Shown: positions 1 through 8,171, counted from the stretch's first letter. The stretch is 64,000 bases of DNA from an uncultured Candidatus Melainabacteria bacterium (GCA_934667125.1 CAKULF010000003.1:220888-284887), one strand, 5' to 3'. Numbers and translations: made by a program. Notes: generated from the letters alone by a model not told the origin.

Positions 1-792
1 TTGATGATGTTCCATAGCAAGCATAGCAGCACCAATTGCACCCATTGTTTGGTGATGGTTTGGAACAATAATTTCATGACCCAACGCTTCTTCAAAAGCT
101 TTAACCATACCTTTATTTGTTGCAACACCGCCTTGGAAAGAAATTTTTGGAAGCAAATCCTTGCCTAGAGCTAAGTTTGCAATATAGTTTCTGACAAGGG
201 CTTGACATAAACCATACAATAAATCTTCAACAGCATAACCAAGTTGTTGTTTATGGATTAAATCTGATTCGGCGAAAACTCCGCAACGACCAGCAATTCT
301 AGCTGGTGCTTTAGATTGAAGAGCGATATCTCCAAAATCTTTAATATCAACATTTAGTCTTTGAGCTTGGTGGTCTAAAAATGAACCTGTACCTGCTGCA
401 CAAACTGTATTCATTGCAAAATCAGTTACAATACCATCTCTTAAAATAATAATTTTACTATCTTGTCCGCCAATTTCAAGAATTGTTTGAACCCCTGGAA
501 CAGCACTTGATGCTGCTACAGCGTGAGCTGTGATTTCATTTTTAATTACATCAGCCCCAACAAGCGCTCCTGCTAGGTTTCTTCCTGAACCTGTTGTACC
601 TACTGCGCAAATTTCATATTCAACATCAGGTTTTTTTTGCGACAAAATATTATCTAAACATTTTTGAACAGCTATAACTGGTTGACCAGCGGTTCTTGTC
701 ATATAGCTATCTACGTGTTGTCCGTTTTCATCCACTAAGGCGATTTTTGTAGTAACGGAACCTACATCAATTCCTAAATAAACTTTAATCAT
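1..792 (-). CDS. 2-hydroxyacyl-CoA dehydratase activase-type ATPase (BcrA/BadF family), 3' end cut by window
   Basis: The first 264 codons of a gene reading leftward are present; the stop lies outside the window. The N-terminus reads MIKVYLGIDVGSVTTKIAL, the phosphate-1 loop of the ASKHA (actin/hexokinase) fold. Near the window edge the reading is IVPNHHQTMGAIGAAMLA, which resembles the C-terminal adenosine-loop region of BadF/HgdC activases. These ATPases inject an electron at low potential into 2-hydroxyacyl-CoA dehydratases or benzoyl-CoA reductases. The 4Fe-4S-ligating cysteines can be expected in the middle part. A related DUF2229-type protein sits at 18.5 kb, so the two may belong to one activase/dehydratase-like set; the real substrate is unknown. 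The start is the ATG at 790-792; no clear ribosome site precedes it. Confidence 0.85.
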   Translation of the reverse strand, partial: MIKVYLGIDVGSVTTKIALVDENGQHVDSYMTRTAGQPVIAVQKCLDNILSQKKPDVEYEICAVGTTGSGRNLAGALVGADVIKNEITAHAVAASSAVPGVQTILEIGGQDSKIIILRDGIVTDFAMNTVCAAGTGSFLDHQAQRLNVDIKDFGDIALQSKAPARIAGRCGVFAESDLIHKQQLGYAVEDLLYGLCQALVRNYIANLALGKDLLPKISFQGGVATNKGMVKAFEEALGHEIIVPNHHQTMGAIGAAMLAMEHHQ

Positions 793-831
793 AATACGTT
801 AATTGTATTACAAAAACAAAAAAAAGAGCAA

Positions 832-865
832 GAAAAATAAAAAAAGCTCTTGAAAATCAAGAGCT
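832..865 (-). terminator. Hairpin with T-run in the divergent activase/pilin gap
   Basis: Positions 845-865 form a perfect 9-bp hairpin (AGCTCTTGA, loop of 3, TCAAGAGCT). On the minus strand it is followed by a run of seven T, then ATTTTT, which is the form of an intrinsic terminator. Both flanking genes start outward from this gap (792 leftward, 999 rightward), so a minus-strand terminator here must end a short transcript begun inside the gap. A TATAAT box lies on the minus strand at 891-896. It could be an attenuator in the activase leader or the end of a small RNA of about 50 nt. Confidence 0.55.
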
Positions 866-998
866 AAGTAGCAAATACGGCATTATTACAATTATAGACG
901 TATTTAATTTAAAAAAGTTCCAAAATAATTTCATTATTTTATATGTATTAAAAATTCAAAAATAATATTAAAATTTTTGTAAAACAAAAGGAAAAATT

Positions 999-1694
999 AT
1001 GAAAAAACTTGCTTTTACATTGGCTGAAGTTACTTTGGTTCTTGTGATTATCGGAATTTTGGCTATTGTGATGATAAAAAATATAAAAACAGATACTTTT
1101 AAAGACAAAGAACTAAAAGCTGGTGCTGTCAAGGTTATTAACGATTTTAACATTGCTTCAATGAAAATTAGAGAAATTGAGCATGATAAATGCCCGAGTG
1201 CTGCTTTTATGGTTAAAGCAGGAAGTGAAGAAAATGATTGGGTATATACATTAATTGAAAAAGATGAAAAAGATGCCACTAAGGTTTTGAATGATGCTAC
1301 TAAGGTTTTAGATTTATATGGCGAATATTTAAAATTTGATAAACCAAGAAGCGGATATTATAATTTTTGCGACCATACAGGCGGATTAAAGGATGAAGAT
1401 TGTAAAGATAGTGCTAATATAGCAGGCATTCGCTTGGCTGGGGATATTTATGTCGGTTTAAAAATGAATCTTGAAAACGATGTTCCTAAAGATTGTCCGA
1501 CAAGTTATTATAGAATTAATACAGCCGCAAAAGATGAAACCCCGGGGGTTCAAAATCAAAACGATGAAGTGACTATATCAGGGGAAAAATGCTGGGCTAA
1601 ATTATATATGGATATTAATGGTAATGCCGGTCCAAACGAAGTTGGACAAGACATTTTTGTTTATGGCATGAACTCAGATGGCGTATTATATTAA
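999..1694 (+). CDS. Type IV pilin-like / pseudopilin protein with N-methylation motif
   Basis: The 231-residue protein begins MKKLA-FTLAEVTLVLVIIGILA: a short basic leader, the FTLAE prepilin peptidase site with Glu at +5, then a hydrophobic helix to about residue 25. This is the type IV pilin/type II pseudopilin class III signal. The residue before the cleavage point is Ala, not the usual Gly. The remaining globular part is not recognised; it carries several Cys residues and ends in a DINGNAGPNEVGQD segment. The start follows an AAGGAAAAATT ribosome site. An imperfect in-frame duplication (DATKVLN/DATKVLD) lies at 1275-1316. The gene stands alone and its stop overlaps the era stop by four bases. 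It is probably a minor pilin, as no pilus machinery is nearby. Confidence 0.75.
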   Translation: MKKLAFTLAEVTLVLVIIGILAIVMIKNIKTDTFKDKELKAGAVKVINDFNIASMKIREIEHDKCPSAAFMVKAGSEENDWVYTLIEKDEKDATKVLNDATKVLDLYGEYLKFDKPRSGYYNFCDHTGGLKDEDCKDSANIAGIRLAGDIYVGLKMNLENDVPKDCPTSYYRINTAAKDETPGVQNQNDEVTISGEKCWAKLYMDINGNAGPNEVGQDIFVYGMNSDGVLY

Positions 1695-2602
1695 TTATAG
1701 CCAAATTCTTTAATAGCTTTTTTGTCTTTTAGCCAATTTTTTTGGACTTTTACAAATAATTCTAAAAAGACTTTTTTATCTATAACTTTTTCAATTTCAA
1801 TTCTTGCTTCTGTTCCGATTTTTTTAAGCATTGAGCCTTTTTTGCCGATTAAAATTCCTTTTTGGCTTTCGTTATTTACAATAATATTTGCTTGAATTTT
1901 GTCGATTTTTTCTTCTTCTTTATAAGAATTAACAACAACCGCAACACTGTGTGGAACTTCGTCTTTTGTGTTTAAAATGATTTTTTCTCGAATTATTTCG
2001 CTTGCTATTTCTCTTGTTGTTGAATCTGTAACATATTCTTCATCATAAATTTTATCGGCAACTGGCAAATATGATTTAATTTTTTCAATCAAATCATTAA
2101 CGTTTCTTCCTGTTTTTGCGCTGATTTTAACAGAATCCACATTTTTTTCAAACATTTTTTTGTATGTATAAAAATTCAACTCTCTTTGTTCAAGATTTTT
2201 AATTAAATCAACCTTGTTTGCAACAATTAAAACAGGGGTTTTGCTATCTTTTAAATAGTTTTCATAAATCCATTTATCCCCGAGTCCTGCCGGTTCTGTT
2301 GAGTCAATTAAAAATAATATTAAATCAACCCCGACAATTGCTTCTTTTGATTGGTTTGAAAGATACTCTCCAAGCTCGTTTAGAGGTTTATGCACCCCTG
2401 GGGTATCAATTAAAACAATTTGACAAGAAGAATCAGTATAAATTCCTTTCATATTCTTTCTTGTTGTTTGTCTTAGAGGAGTTGCTATCGCTATTTTTTG
2501 TTTTAATATTTGATTTAAAAGAGTCGATTTACCCACGTTTGGCCTTGCAACGAGGGCAACTATTCCGGATTTAAAATTGTCTTTAGTTTCTTTTTGTTTC
2601 AT
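1691..2602 (-). CDS. era: GTPase Era
   Basis: Era binds 16S rRNA near its 3' end and acts in 30S subunit assembly. The 303-aa protein has the full GTPase set: G1 ARPNVGKST (about residue 19-27), G2 around RQTTRKN, G3 DTPG, G4 NKVD and G5 SAKTG. The C-terminal KH RNA-binding domain is present, with ILIGKKGSMLKKIG as its GxxG signature. Length matches the family (about 300 aa). The glycine that usually precedes RPNVGKST is Ala here, a mild change. The gene ends convergently on the pilin gene with a four-base overlap. No processing partner gene such as ybeY or recO lies beside it. Confidence 0.96.
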   Translation of the reverse strand: MKQKETKDNFKSGIVALVARPNVGKSTLLNQILKQKIAIATPLRQTTRKNMKGIYTDSSCQIVLIDTPGVHKPLNELGEYLSNQSKEAIVGVDLILFLIDSTEPAGLGDKWIYENYLKDSKTPVLIVANKVDLIKNLEQRELNFYTYKKMFEKNVDSVKISAKTGRNVNDLIEKIKSYLPVADKIYDEEYVTDSTTREIASEIIREKIILNTKDEVPHSVAVVVNSYKEEEKIDKIQANIIVNNESQKGILIGKKGSMLKKIGTEARIEIEKVIDKKVFLELFVKVQKNWLKDKKAIKEFGYN

Positions 2603-2688
2603 TTTTGTTACTGTTTTGTATAAACTAGTATATTTATATTATAATAATAGTAATTATAATTCTAACAAAATAAAAAGGATAGTAAAAA

Positions 2689-4392
2689 GTGCAAGGAGTT
2701 ATTAAAAAATTTTTATATAGCGCATTGGCGTTGTTTTTGGCTTTAAATACAGCTCTTGCTATTGATAATGAATATAAAAATTCCCTAACAAAAATTGAAT
2801 TATCTAAGAAAGATGATAATTCATATAATATTGATTTGTTTACTCAAAAAAAATATTCTGAACCTGTTAAAGTTATTAAAAAAAGCGATTTAAGCTATTA
2901 TATTTTGCTTCCTGAAACAAAAAATTCTTCTACATCGGTTTCAGGCGTTGCAGATGTTAAAAATGTTTCAACAAATTCATATTATTATGCAGGTCAAAAT
3001 AAAAATGGTTATACAAAAATCAATATTAATACATCAAAACCTGTTAATTTTAATGTAAATGTTAAATCTTTATCAGCTGTTAAAAATCAACAAAAACAGG
3101 CGCAAAAAGCACTTCAAGTTGCAACTGCCGCAAAAGCAACCGTTCGAGAAGAAACTTCTTCAGCTCAAAAAAAAAATTCAACTTCGCCTAACTTAAAAAA
3201 ACCGATTGAAGTTAAAAAAACTGCTGTTGTAGCATCTGTTCCTGCTAAAAAGGCTGTAACTTATAAACAAGAAACAAAAAAAGCAACTCCAATTAAAAAT
3301 AAAGTTAAAAAAATAGCAAAATCCGCTACGAGTGTTAAAAAGCCTGTTGTAGCAGTAACTAGCCCAAAAACTCAAACAAAAGAAGTTTTTGAAACAATTG
3401 ATAAAGAAGTTCAACAAGAAGTTGAAACCGATGTTGAAAAAGGCTTAGAAAAAAATGATGTTGCGCTTGACGTTGCTAATTCTTTAACTCAAGAAGAAAA
3501 TCAAAACGTTATAAATGGTGAACCTCAAGAGACGATTGATACATCATACAGCGAAAATCAAGCTGAAGTTTTCTTGTATAAAATATATAATAAAATTTTG
3601 CCATACAAAAAACTCGTTAAAGCTCTTTTGCTTAGTGTGTTTATAATTTTGAGTTTTTCTTTATTAATATTATTTATTGTTCTAATTATTCCATATTGCA
3701 AAAATAAAAACAAAAGAGCAAGAAAATCAGATAAATTAATTCCTTTTTCAATGAATGGAAGAGAAAAACAATCAAGAAGAAAAGAAGATAAACAAAAAAA
3801 TGACGGTCAATATTTCATTTTGAAGAATAATGTTGCTAAAAATAATTTTGAAAACAGTTTAAAAAATAAAAAACATTACGAATTATCAAGCTATGAACCT
3901 GATATTCAGGTTAATTATAAAAATCAAAAACCGTCTGAAGATTTTTCAAATAATGAAAATGATTACGATATCATAAGAAAAATTTTAAAAGAAGATAGCT
4001 TAATTGATTACATGCCTGATGAAATTAATAGTGTTAATAAAATTAATCAAACTCAACAAAAAGTAGCTCAGCAATGCGAAGAATTGAAAGTTAAAAAAGA
4101 GGTTAAAAAACCAAAAGTTATTGAACCGACTGTGCTTTCAAGTGTTGAAATTGCGCCGGAGCGTGGGTTTATGTGCGTTAGCTATAATGACAATATAAAT
4201 CTAATCGGTTATATTTTTGATGATGTTTTTGCTCTTTATAATTTCAAATGTCCAAAACTTGAAAACTATGATATTAAATACAGATTGACCGATAAAGATG
4301 ATAAAGGTGCTAATTTTATTGTTAAAGTTGAAAACTATAAAATGGTTGTAAGAGTGACTAAATCGTTTATGAGTTTAGAAGTGTTAATGTAA
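2689..4392 (+). CDS. Signal-peptide protein with Lys/Ala/Val-rich linker and internal membrane helix, unknown role
   Basis: The 567-aa protein starts at GTG with AAAAGGAT 8 nt upstream. An N-terminal signal peptide runs to about residue 25 (ALALFLALNTALA). Residues about 26-125 form a beta-rich segment that loosely recalls AMIN-type cell-wall-binding domains; this is a weak suggestion. Residues about 130-240 are a low-complexity Lys/Ala/Val/Thr/Pro stretch suited to spanning the periplasm. A second membrane helix lies at about residues 307-335, followed by a basic then acidic region of some 230 aa, presumably cytoplasmic. It is followed one base later by a 52-aa gene. I do not recognise the family; an envelope-spanning scaffold is the most that the layout supports. 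Confidence 0.6.
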   Translation: MQGVIKKFLYSALALFLALNTALAIDNEYKNSLTKIELSKKDDNSYNIDLFTQKKYSEPVKVIKKSDLSYYILLPETKNSSTSVSGVADVKNVSTNSYYYAGQNKNGYTKININTSKPVNFNVNVKSLSAVKNQQKQAQKALQVATAAKATVREETSSAQKKNSTSPNLKKPIEVKKTAVVASVPAKKAVTYKQETKKATPIKNKVKKIAKSATSVKKPVVAVTSPKTQTKEVFETIDKEVQQEVETDVEKGLEKNDVALDVANSLTQEENQNVINGEPQETIDTSYSENQAEVFLYKIYNKILPYKKLVKALLLSVFIILSFSLLILFIVLIIPYCKNKNKRARKSDKLIPFSMNGREKQSRRKEDKQKNDGQYFILKNNVAKNNFENSLKNKKHYELSSYEPDIQVNYKNQKPSEDFSNNENDYDIIRKILKEDSLIDYMPDEINSVNKINQTQQKVAQQCEELKVKKEVKKPKVIEPTVLSSVEIAPERGFMCVSYNDNINLIGYIFDDVFALYNFKCPKLENYDIKYRLTDKDDKGANFIVKVENYKMVVRVTKSFMSLEVLM

Positions 4393-4393
4393 A

Positions 4394-4552
4394 ATGGTTG
4401 AAAATAATAGCGAAGCTTTGAAAAAAGCGAAAAAGAAGAAAAAACCGAAATATAAATCATTAAATACTAAAAATTGGGGAATAAATTTTGATAAAAATGA
4501 GTATCAAGAAATAATTCTATCCAATTCAAATCATCCTGAAATTATGAAATAA
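4394..4552 (+). CDS. Small basic protein (52 aa), translationally coupled
   Basis: An ATG begins one base after the stop of the preceding 567-aa gene and opens a 52-residue frame that ends at TAA 4550-4552, just before a strong terminator. The N-terminal third is very basic (KKAKKKKKPKYKS), then NWGINFDKNEYQEIIL. Tight spacing and the terminator position show it shares the transcript of the upstream gene. No domain is recognised. The lysine-rich start could contact nucleic acid or acidic lipid heads, but nothing here proves that. It could also be a chance frame; the coupling and the terminator argue for a real gene. Confidence 0.55.
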   Translation: MVENNSEALKKAKKKKKPKYKSLNTKNWGINFDKNEYQEIILSNSNHPEIMK

Positions 4553-4585
4553 AAAAGGCTTGAAAGTTTGTTTTTCAAGCCTTTT
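4553..4585. terminator. Bidirectional intrinsic terminator
   Basis: Arms at 4553-4565 and 4573-4585 pair over 13 bases around a GGCTTGAA core, with A-run on the left and T-run on the right. It sits between convergent genes (small gene at 4394-4552 and coiled-coil gene at 4611-5174) and can serve both strands. Confidence 0.85.
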
Positions 4586-4610
4586 AAACTTTTAAATATA
4601 TTTATTATAA

Positions 4611-5174
4611 TTATTGATTATTCATATTCATTTGTTGCAAGTTGTCATTTGCTTTAAGTTCTTGCAATTTTGTTTGTCCGTTGTGAACAACTTGATATAA
4701 TCTGTCTAAATCTTGTTCTAAATGATTTAAAAGTTGTTGAGCATATTCTTGAGACTCTTCTTTCATTCTTAAAGCGTCGTTTTTAGCACTCAATCTAAGC
4801 TCTTGAGCTTCGTTAACCGCTGCCATTTTGATTTGTTGACATTCGTCAAAAACTGTTTGGCGGAATTTTTCGGCATGCTCTTCCATTGCTTTATTTAAGC
4901 TTGATTCGTTTAAAAGCTTATATCTTTCGTTTTCGGCGTCTTGAATAATGCGTTCTGCTCTCATTTTTGCTTCTTGCAAGATTTCATCTTTCTTTTTTAG
5001 AATAATTCGAGCGTCATTAATTTCGTCTGAAATTGCATTAGGAAAACTGTGAATAATTCTGTATAGTTCTTTAGCATTAACGAGCGTTCTCCCCGGTAAT
5101 ATTGGAATACCGTCATCTCTAAGAGCGTCTAAATCGTTAATTAAATCAAACATTCTTGCTTCTGCTTCTGCCAT
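4611..5174 (-). CDS. Coiled-coil protein, DivIVA/ATP-synthase-b-like
   Basis: The 187-aa protein is almost entirely helical with heptad-rich, charged sequence from about residue 50 to 170 (KKKDEILQEAKMRAERIIQD, then Ala/Glu/Arg repeats) and a short N-terminal region containing GIPILPGRTLVNAKELYRII. This shape matches the coiled-coil proteins that are commonly annotated as DivIVA-like or F0-b-like in Cyanobacteria and Firmicutes. A DivIVA-type role in cell pole or division would fit, but the N-terminal membrane-binding motif of true DivIVA is not evident. The gene is coupled to coaD: the coaD stop and this start overlap as TAATG. There is no transmembrane segment, so it is not a genuine F0 subunit b. 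Confidence 0.6.
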   Translation of the reverse strand: MAEAEARMFDLINDLDALRDDGIPILPGRTLVNAKELYRIIHSFPNAISDEINDARIILKKKDEILQEAKMRAERIIQDAENERYKLLNESSLNKAMEEHAEKFRQTVFDECQQIKMAAVNEAQELRLSAKNDALRMKEESQEYAQQLLNHLEQDLDRLYQVVHNGQTKLQELKANDNLQQMNMNNQ

Positions 5175-5680
5175 TATTTTATAACCTTTCTCGTATTATT
5201 CTTTAAATATTCTACCACATTTTTTGGAACAAATTTAGAAATATCAGCATTATAATATGATAATTCTTTAACCATACTTGAAGATATGAAATTGTGTTCT
5301 GGTCTTGTGGATAAGTAAACTGTATCAATTTCGGGCGCTATAACTTGATTTGTTTGGCAAAGTTGAATTTCATAATCAAAATCGGTTATAGATCTTAAAC
5401 CTCTAATTAAGAATTTTGCGCCGATTTTTTGAGCATATTCAACCGTTAATCCGCTAAAACTGTCAACAGAAACGTTTTTAACATCTTTAACAGCCTCTTT
5501 GATAAGTTCTACTCTTGAATTTACATCTAAAAAAGACTTTTTGTTGGGATTATTTAAAACCGCAATAACAACATAATCAAACATTCTGCTTGCTCTTTCA
5601 AGAACGTCCAAATGTCCGTTTGTTACAGGGTCAAAGCTCCCAGGATAAAGTGCTATTTTTTTAGTCGTATCTAAATTCAT
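5174..5680 (-). CDS. coaD: Phosphopantetheine adenylyltransferase
   Basis: CoaD transfers AMP from ATP to 4'-phosphopantetheine, the fourth step of coenzyme A synthesis, in the cytosol. The 168-aa protein carries the nucleotidyltransferase motif YPGSFDPVTNGHLD (TxGH form, residues about 13-26), the phosphopantetheine-binding region IRGLRSITDFDYE, and the C-terminal ISSSMVKEL motif. Length is typical. Many bacteria place rsmD directly before coaD; that partner is absent here. The stop overlaps the start of the downstream coiled-coil gene by one base. Confidence 0.96.
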   Translation of the reverse strand: MNLDTTKKIALYPGSFDPVTNGHLDVLERASRMFDYVVIAVLNNPNKKSFLDVNSRVELIKEAVKDVKNVSVDSFSGLTVEYAQKIGAKFLIRGLRSITDFDYEIQLCQTNQVIAPEIDTVYLSTRPEHNFISSSMVKELSYYNADISKFVPKNVVEYLKNNTRKVIK

Positions 5681-5776
5681 AATTTAATTATAGTATTAAA
5701 AAATAATAATTCACAAACAATCGAATTTTTTTGAACAAATGTAAAAATTTTGTTACAAAGAGTTTATACTTATGAA

Positions 5777-6349
5777 TTATCCTTGGACAATTTCTGCTAT
5801 TTTATCTTGCCAACCTGTATCTTTTTTAACAAAATAATCCGCTCCGCCGTTTATGCTTTTTATTTTATTTTCGGCTTTAGAAGAAGCTGTAATTACTATA
5901 ATTTTTGTTTTTAAATTATTTTGAGTGATGATTTTTTTTGTTTCTTGCAAAAGCGTGTAGCCCTCTTGTTCTGTTGAAACAAATAAATCCATAATAATAT
6001 ATTTAAAATTTGACTTAACAAAAAGATTTATTCCACTAAAAATATCTTTCGCTGTTTGAACGTTATAGCCAAGATTAGTCAGCATTATTTTTAATTGATA
6101 TGTCACAATTCCAATATCATCAACAACAAGAACATTGCCAAAACCATCGCTATCAGGCATCATATCACTAAATTCAGCATAATCAGCCGGAGTAAATTCA
6201 ATGTTTTCTTCTTTTGATTCTTCATTTTTTTCAGTCGGATTTTTAAGCTTAAATATGCAGTTTAATAAATCCTCATGAGTGATTTCAGATGGAACGGGGA
6301 GTTTTGCTATTCTAAATAATTCTTCTACTATTTCGTTTTCAATTTCCAT
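5777..6349 (-). CDS. CheY-like receiver protein with 70-residue N-terminal extension, in fliM-fliN operon
   Basis: Residues about 75-190 are a phosphoacceptor receiver domain: acid pair in LVVDDIG, the phosphorylated Asp in IIMDLF, the Thr in VITAS and the conserved Lys in YFVKKD. No output domain follows. The first 70 residues (acidic, helical, MEIENEIVEELFRIAKLP) are not recognised and could bind a partner. The gene lies 12 nt after fliN with an AGAAGG ribosome site, third in fliM-fliN-receiver. Position and domain suggest a CheY-type signal to the flagellar switch, or a regulator of switch assembly. No histidine kinase is in the window. Confidence 0.75.
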   Translation of the reverse strand: MEIENEIVEELFRIAKLPVPSEITHEDLLNCIFKLKNPTEKNEESKEENIEFTPADYAEFSDMMPDSDGFGNVLVVDDIGIVTYQLKIMLTNLGYNVQTAKDIFSGINLFVKSNFKYIIMDLFVSTEQEGYTLLQETKKIITQNNLKTKIIVITASSKAENKIKSINGGADYFVKKDTGWQDKIAEIVQG

Positions 6350-6361
6350 AAAAACAGCCTT

Positions 6362-6688
6362 CTACTCTTGGGTAAAATTTTGGTTATTAATTTCTGTAAT
6401 TCTTATTCCGAAATTGTCCTCAATGATTACAACTTCGCCTTTCGCAACTTCATATCCGTTTGCTAAAAGTTTAATGGGTTCTGTTGTTTTGTTTGATAAT
6501 TCAATCATAGAGCCTTTTGTTAAATCTAAAACCTGTTTCAAACTGATATCTGTTTCTCCTAAAATCGCAGACATATTAAGCTCAACATCCAATAATAAAT
6601 TGCAAGTTGAATTATTATATGTTGTTTTTTTAGGTCTTTCAACATTTTCAAATTTTGAAATATCTAAATTTTTAGGCTCTTTACCCAA
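6362..6688 (-). CDS. fliN: Flagellar motor switch protein FliN
   Basis: The 108-aa protein is a single SpoA (surface presentation of antigens) domain with a short N-terminal tail: LDVELNMSAILGETDISLKQ, then LANGYEVAKGEVVIIEDNFG and RITEI. FliN forms the base of the cytoplasmic C-ring with FliM and helps switch rotation and dock export cargo. It starts at TTG; the AAGGAG at the 3' end of fliM lies nine bases upstream and no ATG is available in this position. It is four bases from the fliM stop. Confidence 0.9.
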   Translation of the reverse strand: MGKEPKNLDISKFENVERPKKTTYNNSTCNLLLDVELNMSAILGETDISLKQVLDLTKGSMIELSNKTTEPIKLLANGYEVAKGEVVIIEDNFGIRITEINNQNFTQE

Positions 6689-6691
6689 AAG

Positions 6692-7675
6692 TTACTCCTT
6701 TTCGTGATATTGTTCTACAATTTTTACACATTGTTTTTTGTTGTAAATCCCTGGAACGACAAAGAATTTCTTCTTTTTATCGATGCAAGCTACCAGTTCT
6801 TCATCCAAATTTTGGTCAAGTTTAATAATATCATTGATTTTTAAATCCAAAATATCATTAATTGCAACTTTTGTTTTTCCAAGAAGGACTTGAAGCTCTA
6901 TTTTAGCGTTTTTAATTCTTTCAAGGGTTTCGTTTCTTCCGATTTCATTTGAAACAACATTTGTGTGTTGATAAATATATTGTGGTGTTAATTTTGATAA
7001 AACCGTTTCTAAAACGGGATATGGGAAACATAAATTCATCAAGCCGAAGTTTTTTTGTCCTAATTTAACTTCAAAAGAAATTAAAACAACAATTTCGCCA
7101 GAGTTTGTGATTGGAATTGAATGATATCCGTTAGCAAGAGTCATAAATTCGGATTTAACGGGCAATATAGCGTCCCATGATTCTTCTAATATTTTTATAA
7201 TTTTTTCAATAAATTTTGTTGTAAGAAGTTCTTCAATTTGGGTTAATTCTTTTCCTCTTTCGTTAACCGAGCCAGAACCGCCCAACATTCTATCTAATAT
7301 AACCGATAAAACTTCGGGGCTGATTCCAAGAGAAATTTCGCCCGACAAAGGATTTAGCTTGAATATAGCGTTTTGAATATGATTTGGCATAGAGCAAACA
7401 TATTCTTCATAAGTCAACTGGTCAACCGATATAACGTCGATTTCAACTTCCATTCTTAAATATCCGGTTAAATATGTTGCCATTTGGCGAACATAGTCCC
7501 TGTGAATGTCTTGCAGGGCTTTTAAGTGTTCTTTTGAAAATTTATCGGGACGTCTGAAATTATATAATTTGCAACCTTTTTTGAAACTGTCAGAAATTTG
7601 CATTAATTCTTCGACAGATTCTTGAGTATCCACTTCTATATCATTATTAAAATTATTAGAATTATCTTCCATCAC
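6692..7675 (-). CDS. fliM: Flagellar motor switch protein FliM
   Basis: The 327-aa protein matches FliM in length and layout. A short acidic N-terminus (candidate CheY-P binding stretch, EELMQISDSF) is followed by the central CheC-like domain starting YNFRRPDKFSKEHLKAL and containing LTYEEYVCSMPN, then a C-terminal SpoA domain (IELQVLLGKTKVAINDILDL). FliM links FliG to FliN in the C-ring. The track start is GTG at 7675 with AAGGAAA about 9 nt before it; an ATG follows one codon later and could also serve. First gene of the operon with fliN and the receiver gene. Confidence 0.93.
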   Translation of the reverse strand: MMEDNSNNFNNDIEVDTQESVEELMQISDSFKKGCKLYNFRRPDKFSKEHLKALQDIHRDYVRQMATYLTGYLRMEVEIDVISVDQLTYEEYVCSMPNHIQNAIFKLNPLSGEISLGISPEVLSVILDRMLGGSGSVNERGKELTQIEELLTTKFIEKIIKILEESWDAILPVKSEFMTLANGYHSIPITNSGEIVVLISFEVKLGQKNFGLMNLCFPYPVLETVLSKLTPQYIYQHTNVVSNEIGRNETLERIKNAKIELQVLLGKTKVAINDILDLKINDIIKLDQNLDEELVACIDKKKKFFVVPGIYNKKQCVKIVEQYHEKE

Positions 7676-7803
7676 AAATATATGTTTCCTTAATATAAAT
7701 AATACTATTTATAAGTTATTTGTCCATCATACGTTTATTCTAACTTGTTTGAAGCTCGCTTTAACTTTTTTGTAAACTTATGTAACAAAACAACATAAAA
7801 CCT

Positions 7804-7831
7804 TAAAGTTTAATTTAAGTTGTGCCGAATA
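7804..7831 (+). promoter_or_regulatory. Sigma-28 (FliA)-type promoter
   Basis: TAAAGTTT at 7804-7811, twelve bases, then GCCGAATA at 7824-7831. The FliA consensus is TAAAGTTT, 11 bases, GCCGATAA. Transcription would begin at about 7838, which means the ATG at 7839 cannot be the start and the ATG at 7857 is used. Confidence 0.75.
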
Positions 7832-7856
7832 TAAAAATATGAAAGGTGTGTGGCCT

Positions 7857-8171
7857 ATGGAAAGAAATAATTTTACATTTGATACTAAAAAAGTAAGCGA
7901 TTTTTTAAGAAATGAACTTTTTGAAATGAGCAAACAAGATTTAAAAAAAGCTCCCTCAGAAGTTCAACCAAAAAACTTACAAGAAATTGAATTTATCTCA
8001 AAAAAAGATGAAGAAATTTCTCCTATATTAAAAATGAACGAAGATCAGGTTCTGGCATTTGTTGAAGCTTTTGATGTTTCAATGTTATCAACTTTATCTG
8101 TTCAAGAATTGAATTATATAGGCGAAAAGCTTGGAGTTGAGCCAAAAATTCTTTTTGGTTTGAGTGATTAA
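7857..8171 (+). CDS. Small acidic protein under a sigma-28-like promoter, unknown role
   Basis: The ATG at 7857 has AAAGGTG eight bases upstream; an in-frame ATG at 7839 sits on the predicted transcription start and is rejected. The 104-aa product is acidic and probably partly disordered in the first 60 residues, with a C-terminal helical region (EDQVLAFVEAFDVSML and LNYIGEKLGVEP). No signal peptide or membrane helix is seen. The gene is alone between a sigma-28-like promoter and its own terminator. Size and control recall anti-sigma factor FlgM or a flagellar chaperone, but no FlgM signature is visible, so the role is unknown. Confidence 0.7.
   Translation: MERNNFTFDTKKVSDFLRNELFEMSKQDLKKAPSEVQPKNLQEIEFISKKDEEISPILKMNEDQVLAFVEAFDVSMLSTLSVQELNYIGEKLGVEPKILFGLSD

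Noticed and set aside
4611..5174. ATP synthase F0 subunit b
   Set aside because: It has no membrane helix and no other atp genes are near; only the coiled-coil composition is similar.
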